Source of the DNA: Primorskyibacter sedentarius
Lineage (GTDB): Bacteria; Pseudomonadota; Alphaproteobacteria; Rhodobacterales; Rhodobacteraceae
NCBI RefSeq assembly: GCF_004342065.1
Contig: NZ_SLZU01000006.1
Span: 1 to 64,000 of the forward strand
Length of the DNA: 64,000 bases
Reading direction: 5' to 3'
A program made the position numbers and the translations under genes. The notes below the pieces were generated by a model. The model ran no database searches and was not told where the DNA came from. It was given only the letters and a program-made list of their open reading frames with translations. This document shows, piece after piece, positions 14,888-23,479 of the stretch (positions are counted from its first letter, which is position 1; each line of letters opens with the position of its first letter).

Positions 14888-16714
14888 ATGCCCGCAGACA
14901 CCACCGCTGCCAGCGCCGCGCAACCTACGGCCCAGGCCGAGCGCAAATCCTCCTGGCGGACCATCCGCAAAGTCGCCCCCTATCTCTGGCCGAAAGATCC
15001 CGCCTGGGTTCGCCACCGGGTGGTCTGGGCGATGGTCATGCTCATCATCTCCAAGATTGTCGCGGTCGGCACGCCGATGCTCTACAAGGGCGCGGTCGAT
15101 GCGCTGAGCGGCGAGGGCGTCTCGCCCCTGATGCTGGGGGCGGTCGGGCTGACCATCGCCTATGGCATGGCGCGGCTGATGTCGGTGGGCTTTCAACAGC
15201 TGCGCGACGCGATCTTTGCCCGTGTCGGCCAGCGCGCCCTGCGCATGCTGGCGCTGGAAACCTTCACCCATATCCACCGTCTTTCGATGCGCTACCACAT
15301 CACCCGCAAGACCGGCGGGCTGAGCCGCATCATCGAACGCGGGGTCAAGGGCGTCGAATTCCTGCTGCGCTTTCTGCTCTTCAGCATCGGCCCGCTGATC
15401 CTGGAGCTGACGCTTGTCGCCGCGATCTTCTTCTTCGTCTTCGATGTCTGGTACCTTGCGGCGGTCGTCGTGACCATTGCGCTATATGTCTGGTTCACCT
15501 TCACCGTCACCGAATGGCGGGTAAAGCTGCGCCGGCAGATGAACGATCAGGACACGGACGCCAACCAAAAGGCGATCGACAGCCTGCTCAACTTTGAGAC
15601 CGTCAAATATTTCGGCGCCGAAGAGCGCGAGGCACGGCGCTATGACGCCGCTATGGCCGGGTATGAAACCGCCGCGATCAAGACCGCGACCTCGCTTGCC
15701 TTTCTCAACTTCGGCCAGTCGCTGCTGATCACCGGCGGCCTTGTCGTCGTGATGGTGCTGGCGGCGATGGGCGTGCAATCGGGCGATCTTACCGTGGGCG
15801 ATTTCGTCATGGTCAACGCCTACATGATCCAGATCACCATGCCGCTGAACTTTCTTGGCACCGTCTACCGCGAGATCCGGCAGGCGCTGGTCGATATGGG
15901 GCAGATGTTCGACCTTCTGGAACAACCGGCCGAGGTGACCGACAAGCCCGGCGCGCCGAAACTGGCGGTCAATGGCGGGGTGGTCAGCTTTGACAATGTG
16001 GCCTTTGGCTATGACGCCGACCGCCATATCCTCAAGGGCATCTCGCTTGACGTGGGCGCGGGCGAAAGCGTGGCGCTGGTCGGCCCTTCGGGGTCCGGCA
16101 AATCCACCATCGGGCGGCTCTTGTTCCGGTTCTACGATGTCGATGGCGGGGCAATCCGCATTGACGGGCAGGACCTGCGCGACGTGACCCAGCAAAGCGT
16201 GCATGATGCCATCGGGGTCGTGCCGCAGGACACGGTGCTGTTCAACGACACGATCCGCTACAACATCGCCTATGGCCGCGACGGCGCGACAGAGGCCGAG
16301 GTGATCGAAGCCGCCCGTGCCGCGCAGATCCACGATTTCATCGCCTCGCTGCCCGACGGCTACGACACCACCGTGGGCGAGCGCGGGTTGAAACTGTCGG
16401 GCGGCGAAAAGCAACGCGTGGGCATCGCCCGGACCTTGCTGAAGAACCCGCCGATCCTTTTGCTGGACGAGGCGACATCCGCGCTGGATACCGAGACCGA
16501 ACACGAGATCCAGGGGGCGCTGTCGCGCGCCGCCGAAGGCCGGACCGTCATCACCATCGCGCACCGCCTGTCGACCATCGCCGATGCGGACCGAATCGTT
16601 GTGCTCGAAGCCGGAGAAGTCGTCGAACAAGGCACGCATGACGCGCTTCTTGCGCGGGGCGGGCGCTATTCCCAGCTCTGGGCGCGCCAGCAAGCCGAAG
16701 AAGACGCTGCGTAA
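14888..16714 (+). CDS. ABC transporter, ATM1 (ABCB7) type half-exporter
   Basis: A 608-residue inner-membrane half-transporter with a six-helix membrane domain followed by an ATPase domain. Walker A is GPSGSGKST, the signature is LSGGEKQRVGIARTLL, Walker B is ILLLDEATSALD, and the switch His is in IAHRLSTI. The domain QKAIDSLLNFETVKYFGAEE is characteristic of the ATM1/HMT1 group, which exports glutathione-linked sulfur, persulfide or metal species. It is probably a homodimer. It follows the LysM gene after 100 bp on the same strand. Confidence 0.9.
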   Translation: MPADTTAASAAQPTAQAERKSSWRTIRKVAPYLWPKDPAWVRHRVVWAMVMLIISKIVAVGTPMLYKGAVDALSGEGVSPLMLGAVGLTIAYGMARLMSVGFQQLRDAIFARVGQRALRMLALETFTHIHRLSMRYHITRKTGGLSRIIERGVKGVEFLLRFLLFSIGPLILELTLVAAIFFFVFDVWYLAAVVVTIALYVWFTFTVTEWRVKLRRQMNDQDTDANQKAIDSLLNFETVKYFGAEEREARRYDAAMAGYETAAIKTATSLAFLNFGQSLLITGGLVVVMVLAAMGVQSGDLTVGDFVMVNAYMIQITMPLNFLGTVYREIRQALVDMGQMFDLLEQPAEVTDKPGAPKLAVNGGVVSFDNVAFGYDADRHILKGISLDVGAGESVALVGPSGSGKSTIGRLLFRFYDVDGGAIRIDGQDLRDVTQQSVHDAIGVVPQDTVLFNDTIRYNIAYGRDGATEAEVIEAARAAQIHDFIASLPDGYDTTVGERGLKLSGGEKQRVGIARTLLKNPPILLLDEATSALDTETEHEIQGALSRAAEGRTVITIAHRLSTIADADRIVVLEAGEVVEQGTHDALLARGGRYSQLWARQQAEEDAA

Positions 16715-16838
16715 CAACCACCTGAGGGCGAGTTGGTTTGTCCGCGGGCGCGCAAAAGGTGCAGTGCCGCTCAAAAGTTTGACATTTTCTTAAAAATCAT
16801 AAAAAATGTCCGTGAACGAGTTTATTTGGTTGATGGTG

Positions 16839-17432
16839 ATGAAAATGAATGCGCAAAAATGGCTGCTTTGCAGTGCCTTGGCCTTTGGTGGCGGCACGGC
16901 TGCATCCGCTGCAACGCTTGACGGAATGTCGATCGATGTCAGCTCGCCTCATGGCAGCTGTTTCTCGGTGTCCGTCGGTGCGGGCAACGAATGCGAGATC
17001 TACGACAACGAAGCTGGGGATGACAACGGCGTTCTGGTCGATGTGACCAGCAACGGTATCCTTTTCTCGTTTGTGGACTACGAGGCCAACCCGTCGAAGT
17101 ACTGGGACTTTGCGCCATTTCAGTTCGACATCGTCGTGTCGGGCTTGCAGGGCTTCACGATGACCTCTTACTCCTATACCGAGTTCGGGTTCAGCGAGAC
17201 ATCGCTTTTGTCTGCGGTTCAGACCGCTGCGGGTGAAATCACCGTCGATTTCGATGACAAGTATTTCGACGGCGGGTGCCAGAACGGTTATCTCTGCGCC
17301 ACGCTCGAAGTGTTTGGCACGGTCGAGGATCAGCCAATGTCGCCCGTTCCGCTGCCCGCAGCCCTGCCGATGCTTCTGGCGGGTCTGGGTGGGTTCGGCG
17401 TGATACGTCGCCTGCGCCGCAAGGCCGACTGA
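16839..17432 (+). CDS. VPLPA-CTERM sorting domain exoprotein
   Basis: A secreted protein of about 197 residues. The N-terminus from ATG 16839 (MKMNAQKWLLCSALAFGGGT) is a signal peptide, cleaved near AASAA. The C-terminus is a tripartite sorting tag: VPLPAALP, a hydrophobic stretch, then RRLRRKAD. This tag is typical of Rhodobacteraceae proteins handled by an exosortase of the PEP-CTERM type; no exosortase gene is in the window. The mature part has four Cys and is acidic; no enzyme motif was recognised. The 5' flank (16790-16838) is AT-rich. A terminator hairpin follows at 17470-17499. Confidence 0.85.
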   Translation: MKMNAQKWLLCSALAFGGGTAASAATLDGMSIDVSSPHGSCFSVSVGAGNECEIYDNEAGDDNGVLVDVTSNGILFSFVDYEANPSKYWDFAPFQFDIVVSGLQGFTMTSYSYTEFGFSETSLLSAVQTAAGEITVDFDDKYFDGGCQNGYLCATLEVFGTVEDQPMSPVPLPAALPMLLAGLGGFGVIRRLRRKAD

Positions 17433-17469
17433 GACGGGCAGCCGCCTGACATCTTCTGAAAGACCTGAC

Positions 17470-17499
17470 CGGGCCGCTTATTCAGCGGCCCGAAGTTTT
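17470..17499 (+). terminator. Probable terminator of the VPLPA-CTERM gene, overlapping the end of the RND gene
   Basis: A perfect 8-bp stem, CGGGCCGC (17470-17477) with GCGGCCCG (17485-17492), followed by AAGTTTT on the + strand. The stop codon of the convergent RND permease gene (17478-17480) sits in the loop. No U-run occurs in the opposite direction. Confidence 0.5.
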
Positions 17500-20400
17500 G
17501 CGTCTGACAGGATTTCGGGCCGCAGCTCGTCCTCGTCTTCCCACACGATTGTCGGTGCCTTGATCCGGCGGGCGGCGCGGCGCAGCGCCCAGTCCTGCGC
17601 GGCCGCACTCGACCGGCCCATCGACAGCTTCGCCAGAAGCCGCGCGAACCAGCCGACATAGGTCACGAACCAGACCCGCAGCGCCAGCAGCGAAGGTGTC
17701 ACCACCAGCGTCAGCACCGTGGCGATCCCCAGCCCGAAGACCACCGCCGTTGCCAGCTGTTTCCACCACAGCGAGGTCGGGCTGTCGATCGAATAACCGC
17801 CATTGATGAAATCAAGGCTCAGCCCGAACATCATCGGTGCCAGCCCCGCCATCGTCGTGATCGTGGTCAGCAGGACGGGGCGGATGCGGTCCTCTGCGGT
17901 GCGGATGATCGCCTCGATCCGGGGCATGTAGCGCGCGTAATCCTGATAGGTGTCGATCAGCACGATATTGTTGTTCACCACGATGCCCGCCAGCGCCACG
18001 ATCCCCGTACCGGTCATGATGATCGAAAAGCTCTGATCCATCACCAGCATCCCGATCAGCACGCCGGTCGTGGACAGCACCACCGCCAGCAGCACCAGCA
18101 CCGAATTGTAGAAACTGTTGAACTGCGCCAGCAGGATGATGAACATCAGCCCCAGCGCGCCAAGGAAGGCCTGCCCGAGGAAGGCCTGGCTTTCGGCCTG
18201 ATCCTCCTGATCGCCGGTCCATTCCCAACTGATGCCAGCAGGGAAGGGCGCGCTGTCCAGCCAGTCCGTCATCACGGCGATGCGTTCATTGGCGTTCAAG
18301 GGGCTGGTCTTGAGCGCGGCAATGTCCACCTCTGCCGCCGGATCCGTCAGCGAAACGATGTCAAAGCCGAACTCCCCGCCTTCTATATCCGGCGTGCCCG
18401 TGCTGTCTTCGCTCCGCGCTTTGCCGATGCCGACGCTGCGCTCTGTCTCATCGGGCTGAACCTCTTTCAGCACGACCAACCCGTCCACCACATCCGCCTT
18501 CACGTCGAAATAGCGTTTCTGGTCGACGCGGTTGATCTCTGCCAGCTTGGCCACCGGGCGCCGTGTGATGAAATTGGACAAGGGCACAAGCCCGTCTGCC
18601 GTGCGCACCTTCAGCGTGTCCAGCGTGGACAGCACGCGGTCTTTTTCGGGCAGGCGCACGCGGATCTCGATCTCTTCGTCAGAGCTGGGAACCCGCATCG
18701 TATCCAGCAGAATGCCACGCGTCACAAGCTGCACCATCGCGCCCACGGTGGCCACATCGGCGCCGTAGCGCCCGGCCTTTTCGACATCCACGTCGATCTG
18801 CCAGTCGATGCCGGGCAGGGGCCGCGTGTCCTCGATCAGGGTCAGGCCCGGCGTGTCCTCGAAATGCGTCCGTGCGACATCGGTCGCGGTCAGCAGGTCC
18901 TGCCAGTTGTCGCCTTTGAGGCGCAGATGCACCGGCTTGCCGCTGGCAGGCCCCATGGCGAGGTTCAGGATCTCGATCTCGATCCCCGGCAGCGCCTCCA
19001 GTTGCTCTGTCAGCTCTGCCAGCACCACGTCGCCATCCAGTTCCGGCACGTCGCGGCGATCTTCCCATGGCACGGTTTCCAGCTGGATCTGGCCCACCGT
19101 ATCCTTGGGCGATTGCGCGCCGCCGGTATTGGAATTCAGCCCCCCGTCGCCCGCAAAGGCAAAGGCCGTCTGCACGCCGGGATGGGCCAGCACGATCTCT
19201 TCCGCCTCGGCCAGAAGCGCGTCTTTTTCCGTAAGGCTCAGGTTACCGCGCGCGCGGACATAAACAATAGCCTGTTCCGGCTCGCTCTCCACAAAGAAAT
19301 CGACGCCGTTATTGTTCTCGCCGAAATAGGCGAAGACGCTGCCGACAAAGATCGCGACGGCCGCGATGGTCACCAGCGGCATCACCGGGTTGCCCGCGAT
19401 CAGCCAGATAACCCAGCCGAACGGCTTGCGGCGATAGCGCCCGCGCACGCGCGTGGCGCGACGTTCGATCCGCGCGGCGCTCATCACGATAGAGGCAAAG
19501 ACCGCCGCCAGAGCGAAGGGCAGGCCAAGCGCCAGCACCCCGACGAGAATGCCAAGGATGCCCCCCTCATCCGAGAAGGCCCATGCCGCCAGCGGCCCGA
19601 AGGGCAGGATATAGTCGGGGTTCAGCGCCTGCATCGCCCCCGCGAACAGCGCCAGAAGGGCAACCGGCACCAGCAGCGCGCGGGCAATCCAGGGCAGGCG
19701 GCGGCGCAGTACGGCGCTGGCATTGCCCAGCATGCGGCTGAAACGCCCCGTGACGCCGCCCATGACCGGCAGATAGACCAGCGCCACCACCAGCGAGGCG
19801 GACAGAACGAAGATCAGCGTGACCGGCAGCATCCCCATGAACTGCCCCGGCACGCCCGGCCAGAACAACATCGGCAAAAAGGCGCATAGCGTCGTCGCGG
19901 TAGAGCTGACCACCGGCCAGAACATCCGCTTGGCCGCCTCGACATAGGCATGCATCGGGCCCACGCCGTCGCTGATGCGCTTGTCGGCATATTCCACCAC
20001 AACGATGGCCCCATCGACCAGCATGCCCACGGCCAGGATCAACCCGAACATGACGATATTGGAAATACTGATCCCCATGACGGCCAGCATCGCGAAACAC
20101 AGCAAGAAAGAGGTCGGGATCGCAAAACCCACCAGCAGCGCGGGCCGCGTGCCCAAGGACGCCAGCACCACGATCATCACCAGCGCAATCGCCGTCAGGA
20201 CGGACCCTTCAAGCTGGCTCACCATTGATGCCACGGTGCGCGACTGGTCATTGGAGGTGCCCACGCGCACGGCGGCCTGCAATTCGGGCGGCCATTCGGC
20301 CTTGGCATCCTCGACGATTTGCGTCACCTCGGCGGCGGTGTCGATCAAGTTGAAGCCCTTGCGCTTGACCACTTGCAGCGCGACGGTCTGCTCGCCGTTG

Positions 20401-21218
20401 AACCGCGCCGTGCCGGTGCGATCCTCGAATGTCAGCTGTATCTGCGCCAGATCGCCCAGCGTGACCACCCGGTCGCCATTGGTCTTGACCGGCAGGTCAT
20501 ACACATCACGCGCATCGTCAAAGCTGGATGGGATCTTGACGCTGAACGCGCCCTGATCGGTCTCGATCTCGCCCGCCGCGATCAGCTGGTTGTTGTTCTG
20601 CACGACAGAGATCAGCTCTCCGGCTGTGACATTATAGGATTCCAGCCGCAGCGGATCGATCACCACTTCCAGCATCTCGTCGCGATTGCCCGCGATGGCG
20701 GCCTCCAGCACCGCGTCCAGACCCTCGATCCGGTCCTGCAATTCCTTGGCAACCCGCGTCATCGTGCGTTCCGGCACGGCGCCGGTCAGGTTGACGATGA
20801 CAATGGGGAATTCGGAAAAGTTGATCTCATTGATCGAATATTGTTCGGCCCCGGTGGGAAAGTCGGCCTCGGCATTGGACATCGCATCGCGCACATCGGC
20901 CATGGTCTTGGTCTTGTCCCAGCCGAATTCGAATTCCAGCGCGACCCCGGCATAACCCTCGGACGCGGTCGAGGACATGGTCTTCAGCCCGTCAAGATCG
21001 GCCAGTTCGGTTTCCATCGGCTTGACCAGCAGCGTCTCGCTATCCTCGGCGGAAATGCCGGGGAAGGGGACAGAGACAAACAGCGCCGGGATCTCGATAT
21101 CCGGCTCGCCCTCCTTGGGCAGCACGGCATAGGCCGTGGCGCCGACGGCCAGCGACAGCACGATGAAGGCGATGACCATCCGGGCACGTTCTGACGCCCA
21201 GTCGACGATACCGGTCAT
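17478..21218 (-). CDS. RND efflux transporter permease subunit (AcrB/HAE1 type)
   Basis: A proton-driven inner-membrane permease of 1246 residues, longer than the usual 1030-1050. A first membrane helix (MVIAFIVLSLAVGATAYAVLP) is followed by porter domains, the core helices with GLILAVGMLVDGAIVVVEYADK (acidic proton-relay region), a second porter half and a second helix bundle ending in a charged tail. The extra length lies in an additional hydrophobic segment around residues 480-620. ATG 21218 overlaps the adaptor stop (ATGA). Substrates cannot be told; no outer-membrane TolC-like gene is adjacent. Confidence 0.92.
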   Translation of the reverse strand: MTGIVDWASERARMVIAFIVLSLAVGATAYAVLPKEGEPDIEIPALFVSVPFPGISAEDSETLLVKPMETELADLDGLKTMSSTASEGYAGVALEFEFGWDKTKTMADVRDAMSNAEADFPTGAEQYSINEINFSEFPIVIVNLTGAVPERTMTRVAKELQDRIEGLDAVLEAAIAGNRDEMLEVVIDPLRLESYNVTAGELISVVQNNNQLIAAGEIETDQGAFSVKIPSSFDDARDVYDLPVKTNGDRVVTLGDLAQIQLTFEDRTGTARFNGEQTVALQVVKRKGFNLIDTAAEVTQIVEDAKAEWPPELQAAVRVGTSNDQSRTVASMVSQLEGSVLTAIALVMIVVLASLGTRPALLVGFAIPTSFLLCFAMLAVMGISISNIVMFGLILAVGMLVDGAIVVVEYADKRISDGVGPMHAYVEAAKRMFWPVVSSTATTLCAFLPMLFWPGVPGQFMGMLPVTLIFVLSASLVVALVYLPVMGGVTGRFSRMLGNASAVLRRRLPWIARALLVPVALLALFAGAMQALNPDYILPFGPLAAWAFSDEGGILGILVGVLALGLPFALAAVFASIVMSAARIERRATRVRGRYRRKPFGWVIWLIAGNPVMPLVTIAAVAIFVGSVFAYFGENNNGVDFFVESEPEQAIVYVRARGNLSLTEKDALLAEAEEIVLAHPGVQTAFAFAGDGGLNSNTGGAQSPKDTVGQIQLETVPWEDRRDVPELDGDVVLAELTEQLEALPGIEIEILNLAMGPASGKPVHLRLKGDNWQDLLTATDVARTHFEDTPGLTLIEDTRPLPGIDWQIDVDVEKAGRYGADVATVGAMVQLVTRGILLDTMRVPSSDEEIEIRVRLPEKDRVLSTLDTLKVRTADGLVPLSNFITRRPVAKLAEINRVDQKRYFDVKADVVDGLVVLKEVQPDETERSVGIGKARSEDSTGTPDIEGGEFGFDIVSLTDPAAEVDIAALKTSPLNANERIAVMTDWLDSAPFPAGISWEWTGDQEDQAESQAFLGQAFLGALGLMFIILLAQFNSFYNSVLVLLAVVLSTTGVLIGMLVMDQSFSIIMTGTGIVALAGIVVNNNIVLIDTYQDYARYMPRIEAIIRTAEDRIRPVLLTTITTMAGLAPMMFGLSLDFINGGYSIDSPTSLWWKQLATAVVFGLGIATVLTLVVTPSLLALRVWFVTYVGWFARLLAKLSMGRSSAAAQDWALRRAARRIKAPTIVWEDEDELRPEILSDAKLRAAE

Positions 21219-22495
21219 TGGGTGACCTCTTTGAAAGTGGCGGCCACGGGCACGCCGTCGATCACGTATTCCTGCCCCACGGTGATGATGTCGACCACAT
21301 CCGGCAGGCCGGAAACCAGCACGCCCTCGCGGGTGTCGCGCATCAATGTCACCGGCATGAAGAGCGCAACCTCGCCCTCTGCCACGGTGCGCACACCCAG
21401 CGCGCCCTGGTCATTCAGCGTCAGCGCCGATTGCGGTAAAAGATGCGCCATCGCGCCCTCGGCCTCGATCAGGATCTCGGCGGTCTGGCCCGCGCGCAAG
21501 GACAGCGCCGGGTTGGGCACCTCGACCTCGACGCGGAAGGTGCGCGTGGTCTCGTCGGCGCTGCGCGACAGGAAAGTGACGCGGCCCTGTGTCTGCTCGC
21601 CCCCCGTCAGGCGGGCGCCCGCGCGGGCGCCGATTTCGATCCGGGCGACCTCGGTTTCGGGCACGAAAGCCACCAGCTTGATCGGGTCAAGCTGGATGAC
21701 CGTGCCGCAGATGCCGCCCGCCTGCAAAAGGCTGCCAATCTCGGCCGTGTCGCTTTCCAGCAGGCCTTCGAACGGGGCCATGATCTCAAGCCGTTCGATT
21801 TCCTTTTTGGCCGAGGCCACCGCGGCCTCTGCTGCTTCGATCCCGGCCTGCGCGCTTTCCAACCCGGATTTCGCCGATTCGACAGATGCCTCGGCAGAGC
21901 TGACAGCCGCCTTGGTCGTGGCCACACGGGTGGCCGAGGCAAACCCGTCCTGTCGCAGCGACGAGGCGGCATTGTCATTGATCCGCGCCTCTTCCAGCCG
22001 GGCCTGCGCCTCGACCACGCGGGCCTGCGCTTCGGGCACGCGTGCGCGCGCCTCTGCCAGCCGCGCCTCGGCCTCGGCAAGCGAGGCTTCGCGCGTGCCC
22101 GGCTCCAACCGGCACAAAAGCTGCCCTTCATTGACGAAAGACCCTTTGCGCAACGGCTCTGACATCACGCGGGCGGTGGTTTCGGACCGCACCTCGACCT
22201 GCCGTGCGGCCGTGGTTTCGCCGCGCAGAACCACGGCGCTGTCAACTTCGCGGGCAACCGATCGCAGGGCGATCACCGATACTGTGCCCGGGCGGGTGGT
22301 CTCTGCCTCTTGCTCTTGCGCCTCGGGTGCGGGGACCTCTGCCGCCTCTTCGGTGGCGGGGGCGGGTGCCTCGTCACCCAGCAAGGCTGCCGGCGTCATC
22401 TGGCGCGCGAATTCCAGCAAGGCCTCGCGCTGGAACACCACGGCAAACAAGAGTGCGGACACCAAAATCGCGGTGATAATCGAGATGATCCGCAT
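21215..22495 (-). CDS. RND efflux periplasmic adaptor subunit (membrane fusion protein)
   Basis: A 426-residue HlyD/AcrA-type adaptor linking the permease to an outer-membrane channel. The N-terminal anchor helix (residues 3-20) is not a lipobox. An acidic Ala/Glu/Pro linker follows, then the lipoyl half-motifs, a long Ala/Glu/Arg-rich helical hairpin (about 150-250), the second lipoyl half at APFEGLLESDTAEIGSLL, and beta-barrel parts. GGAAGGA precedes ATG 22495. It is the first gene of the two-gene efflux operon, whose promoter region holds a TetR-like dyad at 22571-22586. Confidence 0.92.
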   Translation of the reverse strand: MRIISIITAILVSALLFAVVFQREALLEFARQMTPAALLGDEAPAPATEEAAEVPAPEAQEQEAETTRPGTVSVIALRSVAREVDSAVVLRGETTAARQVEVRSETTARVMSEPLRKGSFVNEGQLLCRLEPGTREASLAEAEARLAEARARVPEAQARVVEAQARLEEARINDNAASSLRQDGFASATRVATTKAAVSSAEASVESAKSGLESAQAGIEAAEAAVASAKKEIERLEIMAPFEGLLESDTAEIGSLLQAGGICGTVIQLDPIKLVAFVPETEVARIEIGARAGARLTGGEQTQGRVTFLSRSADETTRTFRVEVEVPNPALSLRAGQTAEILIEAEGAMAHLLPQSALTLNDQGALGVRTVAEGEVALFMPVTLMRDTREGVLVSGLPDVVDIITVGQEYVIDGVPVAATFKEVTQ

Positions 22496-22570
22496 GACAT
22501 TCCTTCCAGACCTGTGGCGCACGCAGCCGTGTGGACCCGTGCTTGAACACCTGAAGTCAATACGTCGCGC

Positions 22571-22586
22571 TGAACTATTCGGTTCA
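22571..22586. promoter_or_regulatory. TetR-like operator dyad in the efflux operon promoter region
   Basis: TGAACTATTCGGTTCA is a dyad of TGAAC and GTTCA spaced by six bases, a form common for TetR/AcrR-family repressors of efflux pumps. On the minus strand TTGAAC at 22587-22582 is followed after 17 bases by CGTATT, so the dyad could overlap the -35 element of the adaptor-permease operon. No TetR gene lies next to it, so the regulator would act in trans. Confidence 0.45.
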
Positions 22587-22746
22587 AAATAAACTTTTCT
22601 GCACTGCCGCGCAAGAGAGCATGCACCGCGCGCCCTGTCAGGAGCGATCCGGCAATTGATGTGGACTTGGCACTGTGCCCCGCAACCGTTAAGAGGGGGC
22701 AAAACCAGTGGTATAGACCGCCACCATCCGCAGACAGGGGCCGCTT

Positions 22747-23412
22747 GTGAGCAATACCGACAGTTTCATCGATGAGGTGACCGAAGAGGTCCGCCGCGAC
22801 AGGCTCTTTGCGCTGATGCGGCGCTATGGCTGGATTGCGGTTCTGGTGGTGATCCTGCTGGTGGGCGGGGCTGCGTGGAATGAATGGCGCAAGGCCAGCG
22901 CGCGGGCCTCTGCCGAACAGCTTGGCGATGCCATTCTGTCGGCGCTGGAACAGGACGACTCGCAAGAGCGCGTGACAGCGCTGGACGCGATAGAGGCGCC
23001 CACGCCCGGCGGGAAGGCCCTGCTGAACCTTCTGAAAGCTTCGGAACAGGCGGGCGCCGGGGATGATGCGGGCGCGCGCGGCAGTCTGGATGCGATCAGC
23101 GCCGACAGTGACGTGCCCGAAATCTATCGCCAGATCGCGGCCTTCAAGGCGCTGACGCGGGGGAATGCCAACATGTCGGCAGAGGATCGCCGCCTGCGCT
23201 TTGAGGCGCTGGCCACGCCGGGAAGCCCCGTGCGCGTGCTGGCCGAAGAACAACTGGCCTTGATCGACATCGAAACCGGCGACACCGAGGCGGCTCTGGC
23301 GCGGCTTCAGGCGATCCTCGAGGATGCCGAGATCACCTCGGGCTTGCGTCTGCGGGCAACTCAGTTGATTGTTGCGCTTGGTGGCACGCCGGTCGAGACA
23401 TCTGCCGGTTAA
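22747..23412 (+). CDS. YfgM-like tetratricopeptide membrane protein
   Basis: A 221-residue protein starting at GTG 22747 (MSNTDSFIDEVTEEVRRDR). One membrane helix at about residues 28-45 (YGWIAVLVVILLVGGAAW) anchors a periplasmic Ala-rich TPR-like domain. This is the arrangement of YfgM, an accessory of SecYEG and periplasmic chaperones; as in E. coli it stands directly before bamB and der. A short palindromic repeat lies between it and bamB. Confidence 0.85.
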   Translation: MSNTDSFIDEVTEEVRRDRLFALMRRYGWIAVLVVILLVGGAAWNEWRKASARASAEQLGDAILSALEQDDSQERVTALDAIEAPTPGGKALLNLLKASEQAGAGDDAGARGSLDAISADSDVPEIYRQIAAFKALTRGNANMSAEDRRLRFEALATPGSPVRVLAEEQLALIDIETGDTEAALARLQAILEDAEITSGLRLRATQLIVALGGTPVETSAG

Positions 23413-23434
23413 GGCAGGCAGGCTGGGCCAAAAG

Positions 23435-23455
23435 GTTCCGGATCAAGTCCGGAAC
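23435..23455. repeat. Short interspersed palindrome between yfgM-like gene and bamB
   Basis: GTTCCGGA (23435-23442) and TCCGGAAC (23448-23455) flank the 5-base centre TCAAG. Palindromes of this form (CCGGA-TCAAG-TCCGG) are widespread as dispersed small repeats in alphaproteobacterial intergenic DNA. It lies 22 bp after the yfgM-like stop and 24 bp before bamB, so it would form a hairpin in the shared transcript. Confidence 0.6.
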
Positions 23456-23479
23456 GCGACGAACAAGGGGACGAATGCG

